Shown here piece by piece: positions 24,481 through 38,497 of a stretch of 64,000 nucleotides of DNA. Under the pieces are notes generated by a model, which was not told where the DNA came from, did no database searches, and saw only the letters and a program-made list of their open reading frames with translations. The position numbers and the translations under genes were made by a program. The DNA is from Phoebastria nigripes (Eukaryota > Chordata > Aves > Procellariiformes > Diomedeidae): contig JAYKAV010002955.1 in NCBI GenBank assembly GCA_035582835.1, positions 2,031,728 to 2,095,727 of the forward strand. Reading direction: 5' to 3'. How positions within the stretch are numbered: position 1 is the stretch's first letter; every line of letters starts with the position of its first letter.

Positions 24481-27400
24481 GGACCCTCTGGGGTAAAGAG
24501 ACGATGTTCGCCATCTGCGGCAAAATGAAGGGAAAAAAAAAAGATTTCTGAAGAAATTCAGTTCTAATCCAGAATTTGGGCTCATTTATCGTTATCAGTT
24601 CTTAACAGTGCCTCAAGGATTTTGTCTTGATGACTTCCCTAGAGATTCAGACTGACGATGCTCGTGCCTGAGGTAGGATTAGCCACTGCAGCTTGTTGTC
24701 TCCCAGCCATCTGGGGCTTCACAGCAGCTCCAGCTCCGCAGGAGTCATGGAGAAGCCCCGTGCTTTGGCTGCAGGCCCCAGGTTGCGTTTCTTGGCAGGG
24801 ATTCCGCTGCCTTCGCTCGTGCGCACTCAAGGGGTCTCATGCGGATGGCAGAGCACACCGTATTTTATTACCCAGCAAGCAAGACAGGAGTGTTTCATGG
24901 CATATATCCATACGTATTATTTATCTGCAAGCACATGTGTTGCTGACACGCAGCTGAGTTCTTCAGGTGCTTAATTGTTCTCTTTGCAATTCTTCTTTGC
25001 AATTGCTCTGCAAAAGCTGCTTTGTGCAAGGCAGGTGGTCTGTGATCTGAAACCCACCGAGAAAGCCCCATACCCCAGGGGTATGCATTTTTTTTTTTTT
25101 TTTTAACATCATGTGGTTTTCTTCTCTAACCACAGGGGCTTCCGCCCTGCCAAAAAAACCCTTGTGTGCTTCAACGGAGAGGGCCCTTGCTGCTGCCTCC
25201 AGGTGACCATTTGCACGTGGGTATGGGTGATGCTTCCTGGAGCTTTGCACATACAATAGCAACAGTTTCACCAGACTGTGAGGCGGTGGGCCAGTGTATT
25301 ATTTATGTCTTCGGCTGGCACCTCCTGGCTTTCCTGTTGATTATTTTTCTGTGCAAGGTGTTTTTCTATTACTCCTTTGCAAAGAAAGCTCCCTTTTCCT
25401 GGGCATGTCAGAANCCAGGTGCTCTTGTCTTTGATGCCATTGTTCTTGTGGTTGCTTCTTAGAGATGAGTTATGGAAAATGGTTTAGGAACTGGGTTTGT
25501 TTCACTGGGCATCAAAGCATGTTGGTGAGTGAGGACAGCTGCTGTTAGGCCTGCTGAGATGTATGAAATTCACACTTTCATGAGGCTGTGACACTTGTGA
25601 TGTCTACCTGAAATAGAGCAGATTTTGGCAAAATAAAGAGAAAATAGGTTTCGTTAATTAAACAACATTACAAGGATCTGGATCTCAAAATCCCATCAAG
25701 CAAATGTGAACATCAGGCTTGAGGTTCTTCTAAGGTTCTCCAGCCNTCTCCAGATGAGACATCAAGTGATGCTACTTGCGTAGGCTCCTGATTCCTATTG
25801 TTCAGCATGGTTTGAATGGAAATGAACATGCTGGCAAACAAGGATGGGGGGACCGAATGTTTGTCAGGACTAGGTTCTCATTCTGCCATAAAGCATGGAT
25901 GCTTACCTACAGCACGTAGTGCATGTCCTCAGAGATGTGGCGGTGGATGTGCTGGGAGAACCTATACAATTAAAGGATCATCCATGAAGGGCTATTGACT
26001 TTCTTAGTAGGGACATCTTACTTCTCTTGTGTCTCTGAATAACAGTAAATTTTATTATGAATCAGTCCCGGATACCAAACTGGAGCCCAGAGGTTCCTCT
26101 CCTGGATGTAGATGTGTCCTTGATCTTGGTCCTCGTGGCTCACGGATTGAGCTGGTTTCCATGCGAGGCCACTGTTTCCCGTGTCATGTTCAGACCCCAC
26201 GCTCTGCGTCACCGTTCAGAGGTCTCCTTTTCTTCTTCATACTTTTATTTGCCGAAGCNCTTTGTGACTCACTACATGAAAGATACCACCAGTCCCTGTC
26301 TCTCTGACACTTGTCCCTTGCGCTGGACAAGGGCGACGTTGGGGAGTGACAGGAGATGGCTTCAGGAGGAGCTATTCCTTTCTGCTGCCTGCAATAAACC
26401 TCTAATGAATATATCCTTTTAAGGCAAGACAAAAGCTTGTTGTCAGTGAAGAGTGACAGCTGTAAGTGGGCTGTCATGCATCTCTTTTCAGCGTGGACAC
26501 CCTTTGTTGGCCAGAGAGGGCACCAGGGAAGTGTAGCTCCGATGGAGACGTCTGTGTGTGATCATATGAAACCAGCCCTTTCCTATGCCCCCATCTCATG
26601 TCTCCTAAATGATAAATTAGCTGGAGCAGGGATCATCTTTTTCTGGCTTCTGTGTTTAGGTATCGCTTAGCACAAAGCTGTTTCTATTTTGCATAGTAAA
26701 ACAACTAAAGCAGCTGCAATGGCAATTATTTAATTACGAAAAGCTCCAGGCATAAACAGGACCTCCAGGAAAAGCTCTAATTTAAAATCAACTCTTGTAT
26801 AAATAATTTAGATCAGTATATGTATGTTTTACACTGGTGACCCACTCCAAAACTGGGAGGGGTAGGTGGTTAATGAGATTAATTAAGAAATCCGTCTGAC
26901 TTTAGCATACACTGTTTTGGCAGTTTGTCCTCTAGATGATATTTTGCAGTGGATTTGTCATTGTTAAACTGAGGACCTAAGTCAAATCAGTGAAACACTA
27001 GCATTAATAACATGTTTTATTAGTAATTTCTATTGTAGTGCCACAGTGATGATATGACTAAGGAAGAAAAAATTCAGACAACCGGTTACTTGTATTATAC
27101 AATACTAGCATTGTATAAGAGATGTCAGGAGACCAGACAGATTGGTTAGACAGTAGAAGGTAATTTCTTTTTTCTCCCAAACCTACCACTAAGTTTCATT
27201 TTACTCGTAGCTAAGGTTGCAGGGCACTGATTGCTGGTGAACTCCAACCTAAGTTGCTTATGACCGAGGTTTATTTTTATACAATAAGGCAAGCCTAGGT
27301 CTGTATTTAATTAATGTGAAACAATTAAACAGAAGGAGACAGGAGCAAGGAGAGAAGAGACGAAACCATACAGGGAAGAGACAGACTGACAAGGATCCGC

Positions 27401-29689
27401 ATTTTTGGAATGGGAGGTGAGTTTAGGATTAATTTTCTCTGTGCTTGCTTACGTCCATTTAACAGAGAAGACATGGGAAACGAGAGCGAGCTTGGGGCAT
27501 CAGAGCTGGAGGAGGTGCTGAGTTTCAGATATGGCTGATTTCGTAGTCATTTTGCGGAAGGATCGGTGACTTTTGCATAGTGGTAAGAAACTCTTCAGCT
27601 TCTTAGTATCAGTAAAATCGGACATCGCATGGATGTCTCACGCTATTGTGTGACTGGCAGCAGGAGCACATCTCAGGACGTGGGAGTTATGCTGTGATGG
27701 TTGGTAGACGCAAAAGTAGCATCAAAATGATGGTGNTCTATCAGGTCCGTTGTTTCTGTTGCCTGTGGTATCTCCTCATAGTGCTTCGGAAGGTTTCCCC
27801 ATTGCTAAGCAAAGATGCAGTGTTGCTGCTGATGAGCAGGTGCTGCTTGATCCCTGCGAGTGATCAGTTAGTGATAACTCAGGGTGTGACACTGGATTGT
27901 GTTTGCTTCAGCACTGCTGATTCTTCCTGTTGTTAACCTTTGAAGGATCTTTTTCGTAAGGAGGAATGGAAACTTTTAATGAAGATTTCAAGATTTAGTT
28001 GCGAATCACAAACTTCTGTTTCAAATGGAGGGGAAAAAAAAAAAATGTTGAGACTATAGCATACAACTTTTCCGGTGTGAAATCAAGCTGTGGTTTATGA
28101 GCAACTTGCTGCCCCTATTTTCTTTGCAAAGCTGCAGCATTGAAGGGGTTTGGAGAATGTCAAGTGCAACTGTCACGCACCAGATACTCACACACCATCT
28201 TTCCACTGTAGCTGCACGTTTCCAATTCAGTGGTGAATACTGAACTCTCTTCTGGGTACTCTTAGTGTAAACATCACATACCTTAAAATAGAGTATGCAA
28301 ACCACAAACACTCCTGCTCTCTCATCTCTCCATGGTGTGGACTTTTAACCTAATCGCTGGGTTGAAAAATCTCCATAATCTCCATGCTTGTCGATACCTT
28401 GGCGGAGAGTTTGATACAAGAAAACCTGAATGTGTTGAGGGTTTTCCTTCCACAGGCTTCTTGCACCTTCTCTCTTGATGCTGCAGAGCTGGTTTGTGCA
28501 GACATTTGGTAAATCAGCAATCCGTGATGGCATCTTTTGGGGACTGGTGACGTTTACTCCGCCAGTGCCACAGCTGGAGTTGGCAGTAGACAGGTTGGGT
28601 TTTTTGTAGCTCCCATCTCCTAAANACCACAGAGATTCAGTCCAGAACTACAGAAAGACTTTGTATTTTCTAGCACTGAATATGAGCTTTCCTTAGGAAA
28701 AGGAAAATCATCTGTATAGCTCCAATGTATAATTTTTTGTCTGAAGAGCAGTTCCAGTCATCTTTAATTGGTCAACTGGGCTCGTTATCTCACTTCCAAT
28801 TCCCACAATCAAATTTCTGTTGGGTTTGAGGCACTGTTTCGCAGTTGTCCTCCTAGTCCAACCCCGTTCCAGGGTCTCATACCCAGGGAGCTGACTTGTG
28901 TCTCCATCAATCCAGAGTCTGGTCTCCTTCCTTGCTGCACATTGACCTTCTTCCTTGAAGACCTTGGGCAGGAAAGCCTAGTGGAGATACCCCAGGGAGT
29001 TTCTGGGTCCATCTGTCTGGTGCAGGAGGACTTTCCCAGAGCAGGGTATTGCTGTGTATCTTTACTGTTAACATCTTTGAGAGGGAACTTTCATTTCTGT
29101 AGTTGGTTACAGCTAGTGGAATGGAAGAAGTGTTCCCATTTCTGATTATCCACCCCTCCTGCTGACAGTGCTGGCAGTATGGAAACCGGTGGCTTGCTTG
29201 AGATTACTTGCTTCATCCATTTTGCGGTCCTATTAATAGCGTTGGCTGGCTTGTACAACTTGTTATTTCTTCCAGATTTTGCATTTACTTGAAAACAACC
29301 CCAACCCTCACTGTAGAATTAGACCTGTAAGACGCAATGCTAAGCCACGATACCTTGTTCAAAAGAGGCAGAGGGGAGGAGAGATGGCTGCATCAAAAAG
29401 CAGCAGCTGGTTTAATGCTCTCCCGTCATCAACAAAACAAACTAAATTCGGTGTTAAGAGTTTCACTTTTAACAGCCTGATCCCCACCATTACTGTGAAG
29501 AGAAACGTGTGATTACTCTTTCCATACCTGTTCTCCTAGAGGTACCACTCCCACCCTGTTTGTGAGTGTTGGACTCAGTAGCCATATAACAATTCATGTT
29601 TAAAACATATCCTGCAAACTTTACTTTTATGCACATTAATTTACTTGCATTTATGTATTGTAAATATAGAATTGCAGAAGGATCTTTCA
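24481..29689. other. intergenic CD8A-CD8B, first part
   Basis: No exon recognised on either strand. A short poly-T lies at 25089-25104. Any CD8A upstream control elements would be at its left edge. Confidence 0.6.
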
Positions 29690-30410
29690 GAGACTGGGCA
29701 ATGCAGGGGCAGGTGAAATTTGGAGTAGGTGAATGTGAAGTGATGCATGCAAGGAAAACCAGTCCTGGCTTTGCTATAAAATAAGGAGTCAAATATTGCC
29801 ATTCAGGGGTGAAAATTTGGGTTAAGACAGGTACTACCATGGAAACATCAACTCAGTGCCCAGCAGAAAAAGCAAATCAGATGTTCGCATGTAGGAAGGA
29901 AATTGGGTATAAAACAGAGAACACAGCTATGTCATCGTATGGTCCAATGGTCCAATCCATGCTCAATGCATGGTCCAATGCATTGTATAAATCCTTAAAT
30001 GCTGTGTCCTGGTCTCACTCCCTCATCTTGAAGAGGGGACTCAAAAAAGAAGTAGTAGGACCAGAAAAGGTTCAGAGAAGGGCAAAATGGAGGATCAGAG
30101 GTCTGAGATGGGTTTTGTGTAGGCAGGCTAGGACTCTTCAGCCTGAAAACATGATTTAAGTGGCTATACACTGAAGGTCTCCAGAATCATGAGTGGCTGG
30201 GAGGGAGTGGAGACGGATTGATTATTCACTGCCTTTTCCAATACAGAAAGTAAGGGGCAGCAGATTAAGCTGATGTTGGTGAGGCTGAAAGCAAATGAAG
30301 TCGTCCTTCACCCACGGATGTCCCTGCCAAAGGACACTGATGATGCAGAGCCTGGACAAATGCTTGGAAGAGAGGTCCATTGTGGGTTACTCAATAGGTA
30401 GCAACAGGAA
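29690..30410 (+). mobile_element. degenerate CR1 LINE 3' fragment
   Basis: The text resembles the 3' region of old amniote CR1 elements: stretches like caactcagtg-cccagcag, aaaaggttcagagaagggc, ggactcttcagcctgaaaa and the following 3' UTR-like sequence occur in the expected order in plus orientation. It is heavily mutated, with a small internal repeat of ggtccaatg at about 29940-29980, and no reverse-transcriptase frame survives. Confidence 0.65.
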
Positions 30411-33259
30411 ATCCTTTTGGTTAAAAATAGTCTGAATATTAAGGGAAAGTGTCATATATGATTGCCTTGTCCTTATTATTCCTTAGCCATCTGCTCGTAC
30501 CCAGTGTTGGAGACAGAACAGTCGTCTGGACAGACCTTTCCTCTGAACCAAACCAGTCATTTTTATATCCTTAACTATGAGATCTCATTACAATGTGTCA
30601 TTTTAAGGAAACNATTTGCTACAAAACTCCACATCCATTTCCTCTGAAACACTATTAATTTTCCAATTATCTCATTCTTTAATGCAGAACACTTAAATCT
30701 TCCTTAGTTGTTGGCCCTACACAAGTTCATTTATCCCAAGAACGGATCCTGCGGTTCTCCATAACTCTCCCAACATCTCTGTTCTCTGCACCNCAGATAG
30801 TGAGAGAAAAAGGCAGGGTCCAACTCTTTCATGTGGTTACCATCGCATAGAGAAAGAAATTGTTTTCTGGATGTGTATACATTCAGGATATAGGAGATAC
30901 GTACACATGAACTGCCTATGGCTTTCCAGCCTGTGCCTCCAGTTGTGTGAACTGGAAGATGATGGGTTGGAGATGGTTTGAGCTTCATGTGGCTCCAGCC
31001 CTTCAGGGTAGCAGCACCCAGCCCTGCAGGCCCTGTGTCCGTGTCCCTATCTGCTTGTGGTGGGACAGGACTCTTTCCACAGCCCTTTGGGACTCTCCCT
31101 TGCTTGCTTTGAAGCCATGAGTGGCACAGGGAAGGGAGAAGGGGCTCCTTCATGGTGTGCCCACCCATAAATGACACCACTGAGGATGCTATGGCCATCT
31201 TTGGTGCATCACACCCCTTCATCCCTCCAGCAGGGAGCATTGGAGCAATTCTGTGGTTACCTGGGACCTTGAGCAAGACACCTTTGGTGCTGAGAGAGGG
31301 CAGAGAAGGCAGGTGAGTTTTTCCTTTCTCTATTTCACGGTCCAGGGCACCCTGGATGCTTCTTGGAAGAGGGATAATGGCCAGGAAAGACGTTTGATGC
31401 TGGCCAACTAGCTTAGTTTGTGTCCCAGCTTTGGGGAAGTGAGGAGGAACCCAGGTTTGGGGACCAGGGGAATTTGCATGGCGGCGGCTGCCTTCCCCTG
31501 GCATCTCCTTGGGGATGGCAGCTTGGGCTCTGCGGAGTGGGATGTGACCTACGTTTCTAAATTATGTCAAAATTNTCCTGGCTATGGTAGCGATGGGTGA
31601 GTCAGATTAAAATGAAAAGACATGAGGAAAGGCATATATTTTAGTAATGGCTGTTCCACTGCTGCTCTGACTTTGTTTCCTCCTGCATCAAGATGACTTG
31701 AGACATATCTTTTAATAACAGCAGTGTCATTTGCAGCTTGTTGCTCAGGGCAGGAATATACGACTCCCAGCCTCCAGGAATATTTTGTCTCAATTTTTTT
31801 GGAGAGACTGATAGGAAATATCCCAACTTGAATTTTGCGTTCTGTGTTGATGTTAAGGCATAATGTTTTGAAGCCCTGTAGCTGGGTGTCAGCACAGCCC
31901 AGCACCTCTCCCCGAGACATCAACCAGCGAGTTTACCTCGTGCTTATGCTGGACAACAATCACATCTTGAGCTTTGCTGAGGAACGGCAGCGGTTCTGCC
32001 TGTGAACCCTGCCTGCGAGCCGGCTGCAGGGCCCCCAGCAGCCCAGCACCTCCTCCCGTGGTGGTACCTGAAGAGATGTCAGGTATAGTGGGACTCGGCT
32101 GTGGTTTCTGCCATGGGCCGCACTGCGACGTGGAAGAGCAACGCTCACCCAGCTCCTCCGAAGATGCCCTGCCTGTCCCTGGAGACAGCTGCCCAACACC
32201 TAGGGTTTGTGCTGCGTTTCATGCTGCCTGCATGGCCTGCAGCCCTGGCTCTCCGTGCTGGGAGGGAGCAACAGGAAACGCGGTGGGCGAGATCACACGC
32301 GTAGCTCTGGGGACAGAGATGTCTCCTAAGCCACAGCCCTCCTCCCTGCCCAGCCTCCTGGGCACATATTTTGGTGCCCAACCTCCTGTCTGGATGTTTT
32401 AACCATGAGGAGAGAAGAAGAGCAGAAAAAACACAAGGTGGCTTGCACCTTGGGCTGGGTAAGTCTTGCTCCATCGTGTGGAGGAAGGGGTGGGGTGGGA
32501 CGTGGGGCTGACCGCAGCAAGCAGGGTGCTGGTGGTTGGCACCGGCTTGTGGGCTCATCGCTTTGCTTTGGAGACATCCATCGCTCCCCATGCTTTACAT
32601 GGGGAAATCAGGCATTTTTTGGTGTTCCCCGGCAAAGCTCAAGCCTTTGAAAGACTCAACGTTGCATAACTTCGCCTGCAGACACCCACGATTTCTGCAG
32701 GATCGGGTTTTCTGCTGCGTGATGCAGAGGCTGAGTCTGGTTTGGGCAAGATGAAATTTAGCCCTTACTCATTGCCCGACCCAAAAAAAAGCCAAGGAGA
32801 CGAGCTCATGGGTGCCTGCATCAGCCTGGCTGCCTGCGGGCTCCTGACGCCTCCAAGGGGCTTTTCGGAGAGGATGGAAAGGACTTTGCCATTTGAGCAG
32901 GTTTCCTTTTCGTATTGACTGCCGGCTGCTTTCCGTGAGTGACTCGTCTTAGGGTTTTTTGGGTTTTTATGTTAAATGAACTAAGTTGGTTTTGTGAGAT
33001 CCCCATTGCAACAGCACATAGATATGTTGTACCTGGCAGAGAAAAAATTCTGCGCCAATGCCATCATTGGGATTTTTTGGAGTGTTTCACATCTGGTTTT
33101 AATTTATTAACTAGATCAGAAAGTGCAAATAGTAATAATGATATTCCCCTGCTTAAAAGCGTGATGCAGTCCCCCTTCATACACTTGTGTACCTTAAAGG
33201 CTAAATGAGAAGTCGAACTTTAGCAGAAAAAATGAATGGCTGGGGGAGGAATCTCGCCC
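30411..33259. other. intergenic CD8A-CD8B, middle part
   Basis: Contains a minus-strand open frame of 257 codons (30731-31504) with no recognisable domain; I do not call it a gene. Nothing else is supported. Confidence 0.5.
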
Positions 33260-33800
33260 TGAGCGCACGCAATATAGATATATTGATATACACAAATATT
33301 TGTTATTTCAGCAAATAGTATTTAATTTAATAACCAAAAATAATATTAAATAAAAATTATAATAATATTAAAGAAACCATTTCTGGTTTATATAAACCAG
33401 AAATTTAATATATTACTACTTCTGGTTTATTGAATGAAATGTGATGAAGCCCAGGGAAATATGGGCCAGAANTGCTTATGCTGCCTGAAGGTAGTTTTTT
33501 GTTCCTCAGTGTTTTTTTTCTATAGGTATCTGTCAATCTACATAACTGTCAATATATATATAAAATAACACATATATAGCTATATATATTATATATAACA
33601 CATAATACATAAAAGTAATATCTATAATATGGTTATATATAATATATTTAAATGTAATATATAAGTTATAACTCTATTGAATATATTATATATAATACAT
33701 TTAACTGTAATATGGAAGTTATAATAAACTATATATAATAATATATAGTTAGCAAATTTTCAATATAAATAACTCTCAGTATATANGATACAATATTTCT
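33260..33800. repeat. AT-rich tract with TA/TATA repeats and a palindrome
   Basis: Long AT-rich low-complexity sequence with many tata/atat units and an N at 33786. It includes a perfect 26-base palindrome at 33379-33404 and a further half-copy of its arm (cttctggttta) at about 33420. Confidence 0.8.
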
Positions 33801-34732
33801 ATATTTAAGGGTCCTGTAAATTGTTTGATATACGAAACAGCAGAGTGGCCGGGTGAGCTGGCGCGTGCTGTGGGTGGAGGAGGGCTTTAGTGCGCTGGAT
33901 GCTTCTGAAAGACGGGGAAGAGGATTGCCCGTGCCCCTGCTCGGGTGTGCGTGCGTAGGGCTGCGTCTGTGCACTAATGGGATTCAGGAGAAGCAAGTAA
34001 AAATTGGGATTTTTTTTTTTTTTGCAGCTTCTGGGATGTATCTGGTTTTAGATGGCAGCAGAAAAAGACATTTGGAAATTCCCATTTAACAAGTCTGGTC
34101 TGGATGCCTAGAAGTCCTGCTGTGAATCTGTTTTTCCTGCCAGGAGGAGATATTTAATAAGCAGCTACTGTACACGGAGCTGTTCTGGCCAAGGATAAAT
34201 CGGAAGGAATTTAAACAGCACCCACGGATATATGCCTCTCCTTTCCCTTTGCACAGAATTCAAGTTTAATCATTTAATAGAGCTGTTACTCATCCTTTCT
34301 CCCTTAGCGTGCCCAACTTAGCTGCGTTTATGACTCTGCAATTCTTTTTTTTATATATTTAGGAGCTTTAAAATCAGATATAACTTCCAATTTCCCTAGC
34401 TTGTTTTCAGTTGAATGTTTTCAACTGCACCCGATTTATATTTACTTGTTTGTATTATAAAAACACAGGCCCTCCACATAAAAATGACTGGGCAGGTTAA
34501 AAGAATAAAGAAAAATTGGGCACTGCCAATATTAGATCAGCGACTGAGATATTCTGGAAAGACTGACAATTTTTTTTAAAATCCATTTACAGTAGTTTTA
34601 CAAAAGCGTGAGGACTATTTACTGCAATGCCTGAAATACCTGTATTTCTGCTCTGCTCTCTGTCCCTTGAATATTTTAATGCTTTCAAGATACGCATGCA
34701 CTGTTTATTGAAAGAATAACTGTAGTCTTTTT

Positions 34733-34885
34733 TAATAATATAGAATATATTCTATATATATTCTATATATTCTATCTATTCTGTGTATTCTATCCAGAAT
34801 ATAGAATATATATAGAATATAAATATAGAATATAAAATAATATAAAATAATAAAATAATAATAACAACAATAATAATAACGGATT
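34733..34885. repeat. AT-rich satellite-like repeat (attctata / tagaata / ataata units)
   Basis: Imperfect repeats of tatattcta on the left and its complement tagaatata on the right can fold on themselves, followed by an (ATA)n/(AAT)n tail. Confidence 0.75.
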
Positions 34886-35847
34886 ATTGCAACATGTAAT
34901 TTTTGACCTCTTTTACAGTTCCTTGCCTGATGATTCGCAGGGGTGGGCACAACACAGGTAACACTTTGTACTTAAACCCATAGATCTGTAAACCCCTCCT
35001 TGTCCTCTTCGAAGGCCTTTTGTCTTTGTTCAATTTCTTGCAGCGTCTCCTTTTGTCATTTAAGGTGACATCATTTATTAACCGCTCACGTGAGGGTTTG
35101 GAGTTATATATAAAATCTCATTATTTTCCCTTCTAGGTATGGATGTTCCTTGCTGCGGGGAGGAGGGTGACAGCGGGAGACGGGAGAAGACTGGTCCGTC
35201 CTCGGAAGGAAACGAGGAATAAATTAGGGACTCTCATTTGCCAGGACATCGTGGCAGGAGTGACATTGCAATGGGTGATGCTGTTACCCGTAGCTCTCCC
35301 TCCATGGATCCGGGCACTGTGCTATTAGCAGAGGTGCACAGAAATATTTTCTCATTAGTCGTCATGATGGAAGCATCCCTTTTCCCCCCACGTGCTGCAA
35401 CACGGCATCCCTGACCCTCGGCTGGTCTCGTCATCGTGCTCTCAGCACAGTGACGAGATAGGAAAGAAAACCAAAGAAGTTGCAGATATCAGGGGACCGG
35501 GCTAATTTTCTCAGACATAAAAGCATCTTTTTATTAATGCTTCTGTTTCTCTCTTATATATGCTCTGGGAAAACAGTCTATGAAAGGGGAGGTGATTTTT
35601 TTCCCACCATCTCTTGCATTTGTGAAATCTACTGCTAAANTCTCTCCAAGGTTTACTGTCTTAAAACACCCTATTGATGATTATAGGAATTACTACAATT
35701 TTTTCATCGTTTCTGTTGCTAAACTGCCTAAACCTGTGTTTCGACAGGACATGTACCATCCTTGACTGTTGCTGTCCTCTCCTGTTTTCATTGCACGCAG
35801 GTGATGTGGAGGTTGGGGGTTTTTTTTTGGTTGGAGGTTTTTTTGTT

Positions 35848-35873
35848 TGGTGNTTTTTNTTTTTTTTTTTTTC
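35848..35873. repeat. poly-T tract with Ns
   Basis: A T run interrupted by two Ns; low-complexity sequence, probably slippage in assembly. Confidence 0.7.
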
Positions 35874-37303
35874 AATTTACAAAGGAGCAACGAAGCCAAA
35901 TTGGGGAATTCAGGAGTTGAGCAAATTCTTTGCTGCCTGTTACAATTATTCACCGGCGGGCAGAGAGCCGAGGGGTAAATCCCCATCCTTTGAACGGGTA
36001 TTATTAGAGTAGGGATAATCTGGTGGCTGAAGTCTATCAAGGCAAGATGGTGCTGTCCCGGGGCGTTTCAGCAAGGGTTGGACGCTGTGGGAATGGCGTG
36101 AGTGTGGGATGGAGAGAGGAGGAGTGGACCGGGCAGGGTTATCCCCAAGGCTGCTCACCTTCCCCTGGGAGAGGAGGATTGGGCTGTTGCTCCCTGCCTT
36201 TCGCTGCCCAGACCTGGCTCTGGCTGCTTGGCCGTGGGAGGCCATCTCCTGTGCTGGGCAAGAGGTGGGAGAGGTGAAGCAGAGATGGACATTAAGGTCA
36301 GGATGCCTCAAGTGTGGGGAACGGAGCTGGGATTTCAAGAGCAGCTGCAGACAGAGGGAAAAATCCTGTTTTTGACAGAATAAACCTTTGCCTATGGCAA
36401 GTTTCAAAGGGGTATCCTTATAGCTGTCCCATAAAAAATACATATCATAAAAATCATCTGCTCCTGGGGNGAAGCTCTGCACACAGAATGCTTGCAGGGT
36501 AGAAAAAGGGTGGGTTTAGTTCATCTGAGTTTTCACAGAGGCTAAAATATGCTGGTGTATGATGTGTCAGAGGCAGAGATGCTCGGGGACCCATNGTTGC
36601 AGCTGCTGATGGTGGGATGGGGTCTGGGGTTGGTGTCCCCTGCGGCCATCAGCTGGGTGGCCTGAAAGCCTGGGGGAGCATCGCAGCCCCAGGAAAGCCG
36701 ACTCGGTGTGCACTGCTGCCGGCTTTGTTACTGCATCATTTAGGGGAAACATCCATCTCGGGGAGCACCCACGGTTGGGTTTGAGACCGAGCCCTCTGGA
36801 AAAATCTATATTAAAGTGGAGAGCGGCAGTGCCCTGTGGCTGGGAGGGGAGGGAGGGTGAGGCCAGACGGATGCTGCTGTGCGACTGCCGTGTTTTACAC
36901 CCACACAAGCTCTTCCCACACCCGCGTCTGCCCCGGCCCTGGGGACTCTGGAGCCACGTCAGCCCTCGGCTCATGGGCGGCTGTAAGGATACGCGCAATG
37001 TGCAGGACAGGAGATTCCCCGCTGCTTCCCCAGCAGTAAAAATAGCTGCTGGCCTTCCCACCCACGCTGGGGACAGGAGGTGTCTGGACCACCCTCCCCT
37101 TGCAGTCACTGCAGGTGATACAGCCTCGCACCGGTGCCCGTGTCTGAGCAGAGACGCAGGGCTGGGGATGCATCCCAGGGTGAGCGCCCACTGCCTGCGC
37201 TCAGCAAGATGCCAAATTTCCAGCCCCACGTCAGCTTTGCAGCTCTGGGCAGGGGCTGAGCCTTGTTAACAACCCTGGGGAGACCTACTCTGCTTCTGGC
37301 ATC

Positions 37304-37409
37304 GCTCGGGGCTCAGCACACATGGGCATTTCTCAGGGCTCAGCACCCATGGATATTGCTTGGGGCTCAACATGCTCAGGGCTCAGCACACACGGGCATC
37401 GCTCAGGGC
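37304..37409. repeat. minisatellite, about 27-base imperfect unit
   Basis: Three to four imperfect units of the form ctcagggctcagcacac followed by atgggcat-type sequence lie head to tail. Confidence 0.7.
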
Positions 37410-38407
37410 AATTCTCGCCGGCTGTGCCGTGCTGCTGGGCGCAGGGCCAGCCCTCGGTCACCTCTGTTTGCTCTCAGAGGCGGTGTTGGCCTTCAAGCTG
37501 CACCAGGTGTTTGGCCTTGCGTACATGGCTTTGTCTGGCTTTCCTCTCCCACTCTGGGCTGTTTGCAGTCTCCCATGGGAGAAGACACCCTCCCAGACCT
37601 GCTCCCCCCGGAGCTTTTGCTCTGCTTTAACTCTTGCTTGGGTAAAGGCCGTTGTTCCTTGCTCCCCACGCAACTGTGTCCCTCACTGAGCAGGGCCACA
37701 AGACACCAGCCTGCAGAGCAAAATGGCTGAGCGATATATTCATTATTGCTAACGAACACGCCTGTACAGGGCCTTTACACGCTGTGCAGTGACCTGCCCC
37801 TGCATCTGCCGCTTGCTCTCAAAGTGTTCGTTACCGAAGTCTTATCAACCAGCGTTAGCAGGAGCAAACCAAAAGCACCTTGGTGCTGTCCTACAGATGA
37901 ACACAGAGGAGAGCCAAGGAGCTCACAGCATCTTTCCAGCCCATCTGAATCCCTTCGATATGCCAGCCCCGGTGCCCCCAGTGCAGAGCCAGCCATGGTG
38001 TTCAGTGCCCTTTGAGAAATGCTCAGCACGCTGCAGAATCCGGCCTGGTCCTTTTGCCAACTGTTGTGTCATGGAAAAATGTTAAAGTTGTGGTCCGTTG
38101 CAGGAGAGAAACATCTGTCTTGCAACGCAAACCCATGTCTGTCCCCTGTAACGTCCTTCCTGGGTCACGTCCAGGCAGGGCTCAGCACCGTGCAGGGGAG
38201 GGTCCGTAGCTTCTCCCTGCCTGCCCGAGGTGGGGGGAGCCGGTGGGATTTACTGCCTGTGGACGCGAAGCCACAGCCTCCGCCGCAGACCTGGGGAGAG
38301 ACGGTGTCCGTCAGCCTGGGGACCCCTTCCCAGCTCCCCATCCCGCTCCCGGGCTGTCCCAGGGCCTGACACCCCCCATCGTCCCCCGGGGCTGGTGGGA
38401 TGCTTAC

Positions 38408-38497
38408 GGTGGAGGCGGTAGGCGGTGGGGACCAGGCTCAGCAGGAGGACCAGGGCACTGGCGGCCAGGGGGACCCAGACCAGGGGGCTGCAGGCAC
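38408..38497 (-). CDS. CD8B: CD8B exon 4 (transmembrane)
   Basis: Acceptor tgctctccag; donor gtaagc from 38407. It encodes ACSPLVWVPLAASALVLLLS and on to AYRLH, a single membrane span with a short basic start of the tail. Confidence 0.93.

Noticed and set aside
36567..37269. Overlapping long open frames on both strands
   Set aside because: GC-rich intergenic sequence open on both strands at once; no family resemblance, no splice context.
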